Of a stretch of DNA of 64,000 nt, positions 55,455-62,720 are shown in pieces (the first letter of the stretch is position 1; each line of letters opens with the position of its first letter). The stretch spans positions 62,001 to 126,000 of the forward strand of contig NZ_SLWY01000002.1 in assembly GCF_004341245.1 (NCBI RefSeq), in the 5' to 3' direction. Under the pieces are notes generated by a model, which worked only from the letters and a program-made list of their open reading frames with translations, did no database searches and was not told the origin of the DNA. The DNA is from Plasticicumulans lactativorans (GTDB lineage: Bacteria > Pseudomonadota > Gammaproteobacteria > Competibacterales > Competibacteraceae). The position numbers and the translations under genes are program-made.

Positions 55455-56144
55455 ATGAGCATAGTACGGATAGAAAACGTCTCTAAGCGTTACCAGCTCG
55501 GCGAGCAGGAGGTGGTCGCCCTGCACGATGTCAGCGTGGCGATCGAGGCCGGTGAGTTCGCCGCGCTCGCCGGGCCGTCGGGCAGCGGCAAGACCACGCT
55601 GCTGAACATGATCGGCTGCATCGACGTGGCGACCAGCGGGCGCGTGATCATCGACGGGCGCGACGTCACCGGGCGCAACCCCGACGAGCTCGCCGACCTG
55701 CGCGCCCACACCCTCGGCTTCATCTTCCAGACGTTCAACCTGCTGCCGGTGCTGTCGGCCGAGGAGAACGTCGAGTACCCGCTGATCAACATCCAGTCGG
55801 TGCCGCGTGCCGAGCGCCGCAAGCGGGTGGCGTACTTCCTCGACATGGTCGGCCTCGGCCGCTTCGCCAAGCACCGGCCGGGGCAACTGAGCGGCGGCCA
55901 GCGCCAGCGCGTGGCGATCGCGCGGGCCCTGGCCACGCACCCGAAGATCGTCCTCGCCGACGAACCCACCGCCAACCTCGACCACGCCAGCGGAGAGGGC
56001 ATCCTGCAGCTCATGAAACAGATCAACGACCACCAGGGCACCACCTTCATCTTCTCGACCCACGACGCCCGCGTGATGGCGATGGCCAACCGCCTGATCC
56101 GCATCAGCGACGGCGCGATCGTCGGCGAGGAGGTCAATCCATGA
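55455..56144 (+). CDS. LolD/MacB-type ABC ATPase
   Basis: 229 residues, the LolD length. Walker A GPSGSGKTTLLNMIG, Q-loop FIFQTFNLLPVLSAEENVEYPL, signature LSGGQRQRVAIARALA, Walker B IVLADEPTANLD and switch FSTHDARVMAMA. All match the MacB/LolD family that powers FtsX-type permeases. Its partners are surely the FtsX domains encoded at 48582-54612. Overlaps the outer-membrane protein gene by 4 bp. Confidence 0.92.
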   Translation: MSIVRIENVSKRYQLGEQEVVALHDVSVAIEAGEFAALAGPSGSGKTTLLNMIGCIDVATSGRVIIDGRDVTGRNPDELADLRAHTLGFIFQTFNLLPVLSAEENVEYPLINIQSVPRAERRKRVAYFLDMVGLGRFAKHRPGQLSGGQRQRVAIARALATHPKIVLADEPTANLDHASGEGILQLMKQINDHQGTTFIFSTHDARVMAMANRLIRISDGAIVGEEVNP

Positions 56145-57448
56145 GGGCGCGGCGATGGCTGCCCGCCGTCGGCCTCGCGCTGGGGGCCGCGGCGCCGGCG
56201 CTGGCGGCGGACGACGAGGTCCGCTTCGGCGGCTTCGCCCAGAGCGAAACCGCCTACACCTACAGCGGCGACGAGCACTGGTCGAAGTTCCGCAACCTGC
56301 TGGGCGTCAATGCCGAAGGCGCCTTCAACGAGAGCCTGAGCTGGAAGTTCAGCGGCTGGGCCTACTACGACCCGGTCTACGACAGTTCCGACTACTACCC
56401 GGCCGACGTGCGCGAGGACCAGCGCCACGAGGTGCTGCTGCGCGAGACCTACGCCGACCTCTCCGCCGGCGACTGGGATTTCCGCTTCGGACGCCAGAAC
56501 ATCGTCTGGGGCGAGATGGTCGGCCTGTTCTTCGCCGACGTGGTCTCGGCGCGTGACCTGCGCGAGTTCGTCGCGCAGGACTTCGACCGCATCCGCATCC
56601 CGCAGTGGGCGGCGCGTGCCGAGTACTTCAAGGAGGACATGCACGCCGAGTTCGTCTGGATCCCGAAGATGAGCTACGACGAGATCGGCAAGCCCGGGGA
56701 CTGCTTCCACTGCGGCGCCGATTTCTACCCCTATCCGCCGCAGATCCCCGGCTTCGGCTACCGCGTCGGCCAGGAGAGCAAGCCGAACGGCGGCAGCGAC
56801 GACATGGCCTACGGCCTGCGCCTGTCGTACCTGCTCAACGGCTGGGACGTGTCCGGCTTCTACTACCGCAGCATGGACGCGGCGCCGGCGTTCTCGCGCC
56901 AGATCGTGCTGGAGTCGAGCGGGCCGACGCTGCTCTACACCCCCGACCACCAGCGCATCCAGCAGTGGGGGACGACCTTTGCGAAGGACCTCGACGGCGT
57001 GGTGTTCCGCGGCGAGGCCATCTACACGCAGGGCCGGCGCTTCGACGTGCTGCGCCTGTCGGACGCCGACGGCCTGGAGGCGAAGAACTACCTCGACTAC
57101 GTGCTGAGCCTCGACTACTCGCTCGAAAACGATGCGCGGCTGAACCTGCAGGCGTTCCAGCGCTACTACGTGCAGTACGACCAGGCGATGATCCCGGACC
57201 GCCTCGAATCGGGCGTCAGCGTGTACTACAGCACCAAGGCCTGGGACAACCGCCTCGAACCCGAGATCACCCTGATCCACAGCCTCAACCGCAACGACTG
57301 GATGCTGCGGCCGCGGCTGACCTGGAACATCAGCCAGGACCTGAAGGCGAGCTTCGGCGTCGATGTCTTCCACGGCCCGCCCGAGGGCCTGTTCGGCCGC
57401 TACACCGACGCCGACCGCGTCTACGGCGAACTGCGCTACAGCTTCTGA
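56141..57448 (+). CDS. DUF1302-type outer-membrane β-barrel protein
   Basis: 435 residues with a Sec signal (WLPAVGLALGAAAPALA). Barrel pattern with many alternating aromatic strands, ending in YGELRYSF (terminal Phe). The DFRFGRQNIVWGEMVGLFFADVV segment near residues 110-132 is the recognisable DUF1302-like core. DUF1302 proteins are found with RND transporters and LolA-like/DUF1329 proteins in lipid or hydrophobic-compound trafficking loci. Its 4-bp overlap with the ATPase gene ties it to the ABC system. Confidence 0.82.
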   Translation: MRARRWLPAVGLALGAAAPALAADDEVRFGGFAQSETAYTYSGDEHWSKFRNLLGVNAEGAFNESLSWKFSGWAYYDPVYDSSDYYPADVREDQRHEVLLRETYADLSAGDWDFRFGRQNIVWGEMVGLFFADVVSARDLREFVAQDFDRIRIPQWAARAEYFKEDMHAEFVWIPKMSYDEIGKPGDCFHCGADFYPYPPQIPGFGYRVGQESKPNGGSDDMAYGLRLSYLLNGWDVSGFYYRSMDAAPAFSRQIVLESSGPTLLYTPDHQRIQQWGTTFAKDLDGVVFRGEAIYTQGRRFDVLRLSDADGLEAKNYLDYVLSLDYSLENDARLNLQAFQRYYVQYDQAMIPDRLESGVSVYYSTKAWDNRLEPEITLIHSLNRNDWMLRPRLTWNISQDLKASFGVDVFHGPPEGLFGRYTDADRVYGELRYSF

Positions 57449-57463
57449 GCACGGCGCGGCTTG

Positions 57464-57506
57464 CGGCGGCCGCTGCGGAGGGCTTCTGCAGCGGCCGCCG
57501 GCGTTT
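57464..57506. terminator. Terminator between the envelope operon and the convergent ThiF-nitroreductase gene
   Basis: Perfect 13-bp arms CGGCGGCCGCTGC and GCAGCGGCCGCCG with an 11-nt loop, followed on the plus strand by GCGTTTT. Works best for the rightward operon; on the minus strand it directly follows the stop codon. Confidence 0.75.
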
Positions 57507-59501
57507 TCAGGCGGTCGTTCCGGGGGTGGTCCCGGTCATCAGGCGGGCGAGCGGCAGGCGCGTCGAACGCGCCCGCGGGATCGGGCCGAAACCGACCCGC
57601 CCCATGAACACCGCCTGCGCCGCGTTCTGGGCGCCGACCAGGGCTTCGAACTCGGCGCTGAGCCGCTGCGCGTTGGCGCGCGAGCGCGGCGTGGCGGTGA
57701 AGGTGATGCCGTCGCGCACGTAGGAGGCGAAGATCAGCGGCGTCATCTCGGGCTGGAACTGCAGCCCGAGGCGCGCCGCGGTCAGCCAGAAGCGTTGCAT
57801 CGCGCGGCCGCCGGCGAGGTAGTCGTCGATCCCGTGCAGGGGCTGGCGGGCGACGATGACGAAATGCGCGGCGCAGGCGAACGCCGGCACGTAGTCGAGC
57901 TGGATGCGCGGCAGCCAGGTGCCGGCGAGCCAGCGGTTGAGGAACTCCACCCGCGCCCAGCTCTGCATCGCCCAGCGCATCAGCCGCGTGGCGACCGGGT
58001 CGAGCCCGACCGCCTGGTCAGGGATGCGGTCATCGCTGAACTGCCGCCCGTACTCGATGATGTCGCGGTGCGTGGGGTAAGCCTCGGGGGTGGTCAGGCG
58101 CACGTGCGCGTTGCGGAACAGCAGCGCGGCGACCCGCCGCTTGGTCGCGAAGCCGTCCAGCCAGAGCACTTCGTAGTTCGGGCCGACCGCGGCCTCGAGC
58201 GCCGCCTTGTGGCGGTCGGCGAGCGGCGTCGGGCGCATCGGCCGGCGCTGGGTGCAGCGCGCGAGGATCGCGGTTTCGAGCGGGTCGGGCTTCGCCGCCG
58301 GATCGGGCTGGAAGCTCAGGGTGAAGGTCGGGCGCTCCTCCGGGGCGTCGGGGTGGCGTTCCACCTGCACCGCCAGGCCCTGGCCGGACGCGGCGATCAC
58401 CACGGTTTCGAGCATGCCCCCGAGCGCCAGCTGGCTGGCCCGCCCGCGCAGGTCATAGACGACGTGCTCACGGGTGTCGAAACCGTGCACCACCACCACC
58501 AGCGGCGAGCGCGCCTCGAAGCGCCAGGGCTGGGTGTTGTCGCCGCTCGGTGCCCAGCGCGCCAGATCGAGCACGCGCGCGACGCGCGGGTCGAGCGCCG
58601 CGGGCAGGCGCGGCGCGGGGGTCGAGGGGGGCAGGGCGCGCATCGCGGCGAGCATGCGCCGCGCGAACGTGAGCATCAGCCGCTGCAGTGGGTTGCGGTT
58701 GCCGCCCGGGCGCCAGGTGCGCACCAGGCGCTCGCGGTAGGCATCGAAGTGCAGGCCATGCGGCGCGACGGTGAGGCGTCCGCGCTGCAGCAGGAGCTTC
58801 AGCGCCTCGGTCGCGAGCAGGCCTGCGCACAGCTCGCAGGCCATCGTCGTCGACGGGCCGCGCGCGGCGTTGAAATCGACCGCCGAGGGGTCGACCAGGT
58901 AGGGCCGCTGCAGCATCGCCGGCGACAGGCCGACGAGGAAGCGGGCGAGCTGTTCGTCGCGCGGCTGGCCGTCGAGCCTGAAGTACTCCTCGAAGCTCAT
59001 GCCCCCCGGAACGAAGGTCAGGACGGCGCTGCCCATGCCGAGCGGGGCGGCGGTGATCGCCGGGATGTGCCGGGCATGGCAGGCCGCGAACACCTGGCGG
59101 CGGATGTCGACGGCGAAGAAGTCGAGGGCATCGACGTAGAGGTCGACGCCGTCGAGGAAGATGTCGAGCAGGTCGGGCCCGATGCCCTCGGGGAACAGCT
59201 GCAGCTTCAGCTCGGGGTTGATCGCGCGGGCCAGGTCGGCCATCACGTCGAGCTTGGGGCGCCCGATGGTGTGCAGGTTGGCCCCCGCCTGCCGGTTGAA
59301 GTTGTGCAGTTCGAAGCTGTCGAAGTCGGCGAGGTTGAAGGCACCGATGCCGAGGCGGGTCAGCGTCAGCAGGTGGCTGCCGCCGACGCCGCCGAGGCCG
59401 GCGATCGCGATGCGCTTGCCGCGCAGGGCGGCTTGCTCGGTGACGCTGATCCAGCCGATGTTGCGGCTGAAGGCGGTGGCGTACGCGAAGCGGTCAGGCA
59501 T
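57507..59501 (-). CDS. ThiF/MoeB-like E1 domain fused to a nitroreductase-like domain
   Basis: 664 residues. Residues about 8-270 are an E1-like adenylyltransferase: IAIAGLGGVGGSHLLTLTRLG (nucleotide loop), DFDSFELHNFNRQAGA and a CELCAGLLATEALKLL pair of Cys near residue 225 (MoeB-type enzymes normally have two CxxC pairs for zinc; only one is evident). Residues about 315-640 resemble the nitroreductase fold: LDLARWAPSGDNTQPWRFEA (FMN-binding start) and LGLQFQPEMTPLIFASYVRDG. It is 25 bp downstream of moaE, at the end of the operon. GAGGAGA precedes the ATG. It may adenylylate MoaD; the nitroreductase part has no obvious role in that. Confidence 0.85.
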   Translation of the reverse strand: MPDRFAYATAFSRNIGWISVTEQAALRGKRIAIAGLGGVGGSHLLTLTRLGIGAFNLADFDSFELHNFNRQAGANLHTIGRPKLDVMADLARAINPELKLQLFPEGIGPDLLDIFLDGVDLYVDALDFFAVDIRRQVFAACHARHIPAITAAPLGMGSAVLTFVPGGMSFEEYFRLDGQPRDEQLARFLVGLSPAMLQRPYLVDPSAVDFNAARGPSTTMACELCAGLLATEALKLLLQRGRLTVAPHGLHFDAYRERLVRTWRPGGNRNPLQRLMLTFARRMLAAMRALPPSTPAPRLPAALDPRVARVLDLARWAPSGDNTQPWRFEARSPLVVVVHGFDTREHVVYDLRGRASQLALGGMLETVVIAASGQGLAVQVERHPDAPEERPTFTLSFQPDPAAKPDPLETAILARCTQRRPMRPTPLADRHKAALEAAVGPNYEVLWLDGFATKRRVAALLFRNAHVRLTTPEAYPTHRDIIEYGRQFSDDRIPDQAVGLDPVATRLMRWAMQSWARVEFLNRWLAGTWLPRIQLDYVPAFACAAHFVIVARQPLHGIDDYLAGGRAMQRFWLTAARLGLQFQPEMTPLIFASYVRDGITFTATPRSRANAQRLSAEFEALVGAQNAAQAVFMGRVGFGPIPRARSTRLPLARLMTGTTPGTTA

Positions 59502-59526
59502 CCGTGGTCTCCTCAGGTCCAGTGCG

Positions 59527-59973
59527 TCACCCGGCCGTGCCGGGCGTGTTCGTCGTCACCCAGCGCTCGCCGTGCGCGAGGCGTTCCTTCTTCCAGAACG
59601 GCGCGCGCGACTTCAGCGCCTCCATGATGAAGCGGCAGGCGTCGAAGGCCGCGGCGCGGTGCTCGGACCAGACGGCGACCAGCACGATGGGATCGTCCGG
59701 CTGCAGTTCGCCGAACCGGTGCAGCAGCACGACATCGAGCAGCGGCCAGCGTGCCGCCGCCTCGCCGGCGATGCGTTCGAGTTCGCGTTCGGTCATGCCG
59801 GGGTAGTGCTCCAGCCGCATCCCCTGCACGTGGTCGCCGTCGTTGCGATCGCGCATCGTGCCGACGAAGGTGGCGAGTGCACCGCCGCGCCCGCGCAGGT
59901 GCGCGGCGGTCGCGACGTGTTGCGCGAGCACGGCCCACGGGTCGAAGGCCGTGGCGTGGAGTTCGATGCGCAT
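59527..59973 (-). CDS. moaE: Molybdopterin synthase large subunit
   Basis: 148 residues. MoaE motifs: GALATFVGTMRDRNDGDHVQGMRLEHYPGM near residues 31-60, HRFGELQPDDPIVLVAVWSEHRAAAFDACR, and the active-site lysines in MEALKSRAPFWKKE near residues 117-130. With MoaD thiocarboxylate it makes the dithiolene of molybdopterin from precursor Z. Four bp separate it from moaD. Confidence 0.94.
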   Translation of the reverse strand: MRIELHATAFDPWAVLAQHVATAAHLRGRGGALATFVGTMRDRNDGDHVQGMRLEHYPGMTERELERIAGEAAARWPLLDVVLLHRFGELQPDDPIVLVAVWSEHRAAAFDACRFIMEALKSRAPFWKKERLAHGERWVTTNTPGTAG

Positions 59974-59977
59974 CGGC

Positions 59978-60211
59978 TCAGCCCCCGGTCACCGGCGGGA
60001 AGAACGCGAGTTCGTCGCCGTCGCGCACCGGCGCGTCGAGGCCGGCGTACTCGTGGTTGAGCGCGGCGAGCGTCTGCGGCGGCAGGGGCAGGTCGGGGTT
60101 GAGGCGCTGCCAGACCTCGCCGACGGCCAGCGGTTCGTCGACCTCGAGCTGGTCCGCGTCGCGTTCGAGGCGGTCGCGCAGGCTGGCGAAATAACGGATG
60201 CGGATGCTCAC
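59978..60211 (-). CDS. moaD: Molybdopterin synthase sulfur carrier subunit
   Basis: 77 residues from a GTG that overlaps the exonuclease-like gene's stop by 4 bp. Ubiquitin-like fold: IRIRYFASLRDRL, LAALNHEYAGLDAPVRDGDELAFFPPVTGG, with the essential C-terminal Gly-Gly that is adenylylated and thiocarboxylated. It is the expected substrate of an E1-like enzyme such as the one two genes downstream. Confidence 0.93.
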   Translation of the reverse strand: MSIRIRYFASLRDRLERDADQLEVDEPLAVGEVWQRLNPDLPLPPQTLAALNHEYAGLDAPVRDGDELAFFPPVTGG

Positions 60212-60795
60212 GGGGGTTCGTCTCCAGGAGTGGGGCGGTCCGGCGTGCTGAGCTTCAGGTACATCAGCCCCGCCAGCACCGCGTGCGACAGCGCCGAGCG
60301 GCCGCTGAGGGCGGGTAGCCCGAGGTCGCGGCGGATCGTCTCGAAGCGCAGGTCGTCGGGGCCGGATACCGGCCGACCGCGCACCCGGCGTGCGTAGTAG
60401 AGCGCCGACACATCGATGCCGCGGTTGGGCAGCGGGTGCCCGAGCAACGCCGAAAACAGCGGTGCGAGCAACGCGAAGTCGAAGTCCAGATAGTAGCCGA
60501 CGAGCGGGCGCTGGCCGATGTAACGCAGCAACTGCGCGGCCGCGTCGAGGGGCGGCAGCGCCCGCGGCCAGGCCGGGTCGACGCTGAGGTGCAGGGCCTG
60601 GCTGGTGAGCAGGCGATTGCCGCGCAGGGGCACGGCGGCCACGGCGAGCAGGCGCGCATCGCGACGATCCAGCGAGGTCGCGGTGCAGTCGATGCAGACG
60701 ACTTCGCCGGCCGTGTCCGGCGTGTCCCCGTGCTGCCGTGACGGCTGGTCCGTGGCAGGGGGATGGCGGAGCCGTCGGGCCAGGGCCAGGAGCAT
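60208..60795 (-). CDS. DnaQ-fold protein with degenerate exonuclease motifs
   Basis: 195 residues. The 3'-5' exonuclease fold is recognisable (GEVVCIDCTATSLDRRDARLLAVAAV, RPLVGYYLDFDFALLAPLF, RSALSHAVLAGLMYLKL), but of the four DEDDh acids only Asp36 and the middle Asp remain. The Glu of D-x-E is Thr38, the catalytic His is Arg and the last Asp is His. It is probably inactive as a nuclease and may be structural or regulatory. It overlaps the DUF294 gene by one base, an association seen in other proteobacteria where the exonuclease is intact. Confidence 0.8.
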   Translation of the reverse strand: MLLALARRLRHPPATDQPSRQHGDTPDTAGEVVCIDCTATSLDRRDARLLAVAAVPLRGNRLLTSQALHLSVDPAWPRALPPLDAAAQLLRYIGQRPLVGYYLDFDFALLAPLFSALLGHPLPNRGIDVSALYYARRVRGRPVSGPDDLRFETIRRDLGLPALSGRSALSHAVLAGLMYLKLSTPDRPTPGDEPP

Positions 60796-62612
60796 CAGGA
60801 AACCATGTTCAGCTTGAAGTGGAACGAAACGTACTTCTTGAATTCATTGACGATCTTGAGCGAGTCGCGAAGCATCTCGCGTTCGAGCTTGTTGAGGTCG
60901 GCGGGCCTGATGTAGTTGTCCTGCGCCAGCCCGGCCTTGAGCTTGCGCAACCCGGCCTTGAGTCGCAGCGTCGACAGGAAGGTCAGGGTTTCCACCAGTT
61001 CGGTCGCGAACGGCTCCTCGAGCACGCCTTTCGCACGCAGGACCTCGATGCGCTCGACCGTGTTGGTCTCGGTGAGCCGGTGTTCGAGCGCCAGGCTGCG
61101 GATGCCGTGCACGAGCGGGAAGATGCCGCCCTTCTTCAGGTCGAGTTCGTCGCGGTGCGCATCCTTCTCGAGCACGAAGTTCGCGAAGAAGCCCAGCGGG
61201 GTCTCGAAGGCGACCGTCGCCTTGGCGAAGCGCGCGAGGAACGCCTGGTGGCTGCGCAACTGCTGGTACAGGTAGCGGCGTGCCTCGGCAAGCAGGGTGG
61301 TGTCGCCGGCGACGGGCATGGCGTCGTAGAAGATCGCGAAGTGCAGGAAGCTTTCCTCCGACGGCCGCAGGATCCACTCGAAGATCTCGTCCTTGAACGC
61401 CGTCAGCGACTTGGTCCAGTAGGGGTTCGACACCATGATGTTGCCGGGGCAGCGCGGGTAGCCGAATTCGACGAGACTCTCGGTGAAGTCGTGCACCACC
61501 CGTTCGAGTTCCGCGCACGTGAAGCCGTCGCGCAGGATCAGGGCGTTGTCCTGGTCGGTCTTGAGGATCTGCTCCTCGCGCCCCTCGCTGCCCATCACGA
61601 TCAGGCAGCTGTTGGCGATCAGTTCCGGTGGCGCGAGCAGGGCGAACAGCTTGGCGAAGAGCTTCTTGTTGAGTTCGGCCAGCAGTTGGCCGATGTAGCG
61701 GAGCTTGACGCCCTTGGCGTTGAGCGCCTCGATGACGCCGGTCAGATTGCGGCTGGCCAGCGCCAGTTCCTCGCGCGAGGAGGCGCGCTCGATCTGCACC
61801 GCGATCAGGTGTGAATGGCTCGACAGGAAGCCGAGCAGGTCGACCTGCTCGAGCACGCCCAGGATGACCCCGTCGCGCTTGATGACGATGCGGCTGATGC
61901 TGTGGCGCGTCATCGCGAGCAGGGCGTTGAACAGGAAATCGTCGGCGTCGAGGCACACCAGGGCATAGGACGCGATCGAACCGACAGGGTGATCCGCCGG
62001 GATGCCGTCGATGACCACGGCGTTGCGCAGATCGGTACCGGAGCAGATGCCGATCTCGCCGTCACGGTCCACCAGCAGCGAGGTCGCCTTGTTCTGCTTC
62101 ATGCCGATCGCCGCGTCGCGGATCGAGGCGCTCGCCGGGACGATCAGCGGCGGGTGGATGTAGGCATCGGCGATCTTCGCCACCATGAAGCTCGCCAGAT
62201 CCCGATGCGCCTGGTCGGCGCGCACGGCACTGGCGCGCTCGACGATGTCATCGAACACCTGGGTGGCGAACGCCGGCGAGTGCGCCAGCAGCGCGAGGAA
62301 GGTCGCGCGCGGCAGGGTGCAGCAGACCGTGTCCTCGCGCGCGACGAAGCGCGAGCGCAGATGGCCGCGCAGCAGCGCCTCGGCGTCGAAATAGTCACCG
62401 GCGGCGTGGCGGGCGACGGGGTCCGTTCCGCCGAATTCCTGGACCGCACCCTGCACGATCACGTGCAGGTGTTCGGCGGGGGTCCCCTCGTCGCCGATCG
62501 TGACGCCCGCCTTGAAGTACACGACGTCCGCATCGGCGGCAGCGTGCGCGAGGATCGTCGGGTCGAGCGCGGCGAACGGCGCCACGCCGGCAAGGAATCC
62601 CTGTGGCTCCAT
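60795..62612 (-). CDS. cNMP-binding/CBS/DUF294 nucleotidyltransferase-like signalling protein
   Basis: 605 residues. Domain order: cyclic-nucleotide-binding fold at about 8-120 (GTPAEHLHVIVQGAVQEF, GDYFDAEALLRGH), two CBS domains at about 145-275 (IRDAAIGMKQNKATSLLVDR, HSISRIVIKRDGVILGVLEQ), then a DUF294 nucleotidyltransferase with GSEGREEQILKTDQDNALIL near residue 345, and a helical DUF294 C-terminal domain ending in FHFKLNMVS. Probably a cytoplasmic sensor that modifies a partner protein by nucleotidylation; such genes lie beside actP-type acetate permeases. It follows actP here. Confidence 0.9.
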   Translation of the reverse strand: MEPQGFLAGVAPFAALDPTILAHAAADADVVYFKAGVTIGDEGTPAEHLHVIVQGAVQEFGGTDPVARHAAGDYFDAEALLRGHLRSRFVAREDTVCCTLPRATFLALLAHSPAFATQVFDDIVERASAVRADQAHRDLASFMVAKIADAYIHPPLIVPASASIRDAAIGMKQNKATSLLVDRDGEIGICSGTDLRNAVVIDGIPADHPVGSIASYALVCLDADDFLFNALLAMTRHSISRIVIKRDGVILGVLEQVDLLGFLSSHSHLIAVQIERASSREELALASRNLTGVIEALNAKGVKLRYIGQLLAELNKKLFAKLFALLAPPELIANSCLIVMGSEGREEQILKTDQDNALILRDGFTCAELERVVHDFTESLVEFGYPRCPGNIMVSNPYWTKSLTAFKDEIFEWILRPSEESFLHFAIFYDAMPVAGDTTLLAEARRYLYQQLRSHQAFLARFAKATVAFETPLGFFANFVLEKDAHRDELDLKKGGIFPLVHGIRSLALEHRLTETNTVERIEVLRAKGVLEEPFATELVETLTFLSTLRLKAGLRKLKAGLAQDNYIRPADLNKLEREMLRDSLKIVNEFKKYVSFHFKLNMVS

Positions 62613-62680
62613 ACGGTCGATCTCCGGTCAAAGAAAATCCCCCGACGTGCGCGCGGCCCGCGGGGGATGGGGTGCGACAG

Positions 62681-62707
62681 CCCCGGCCGCCGGGAGGGCG
62701 GCCGGGG
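62681..62707. terminator. Hairpin between actP and the DUF294 gene
   Basis: Perfect 11-bp arms CCCCGGCCGCC and GGCGGCCGGGG with a 5-nt loop, 14 bp past the actP stop on the minus strand. No T-tract, so it may only partly stop transcription into the downstream operon. Confidence 0.45.
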
Positions 62708-62720
62708 GAGGGGTGCCCGA

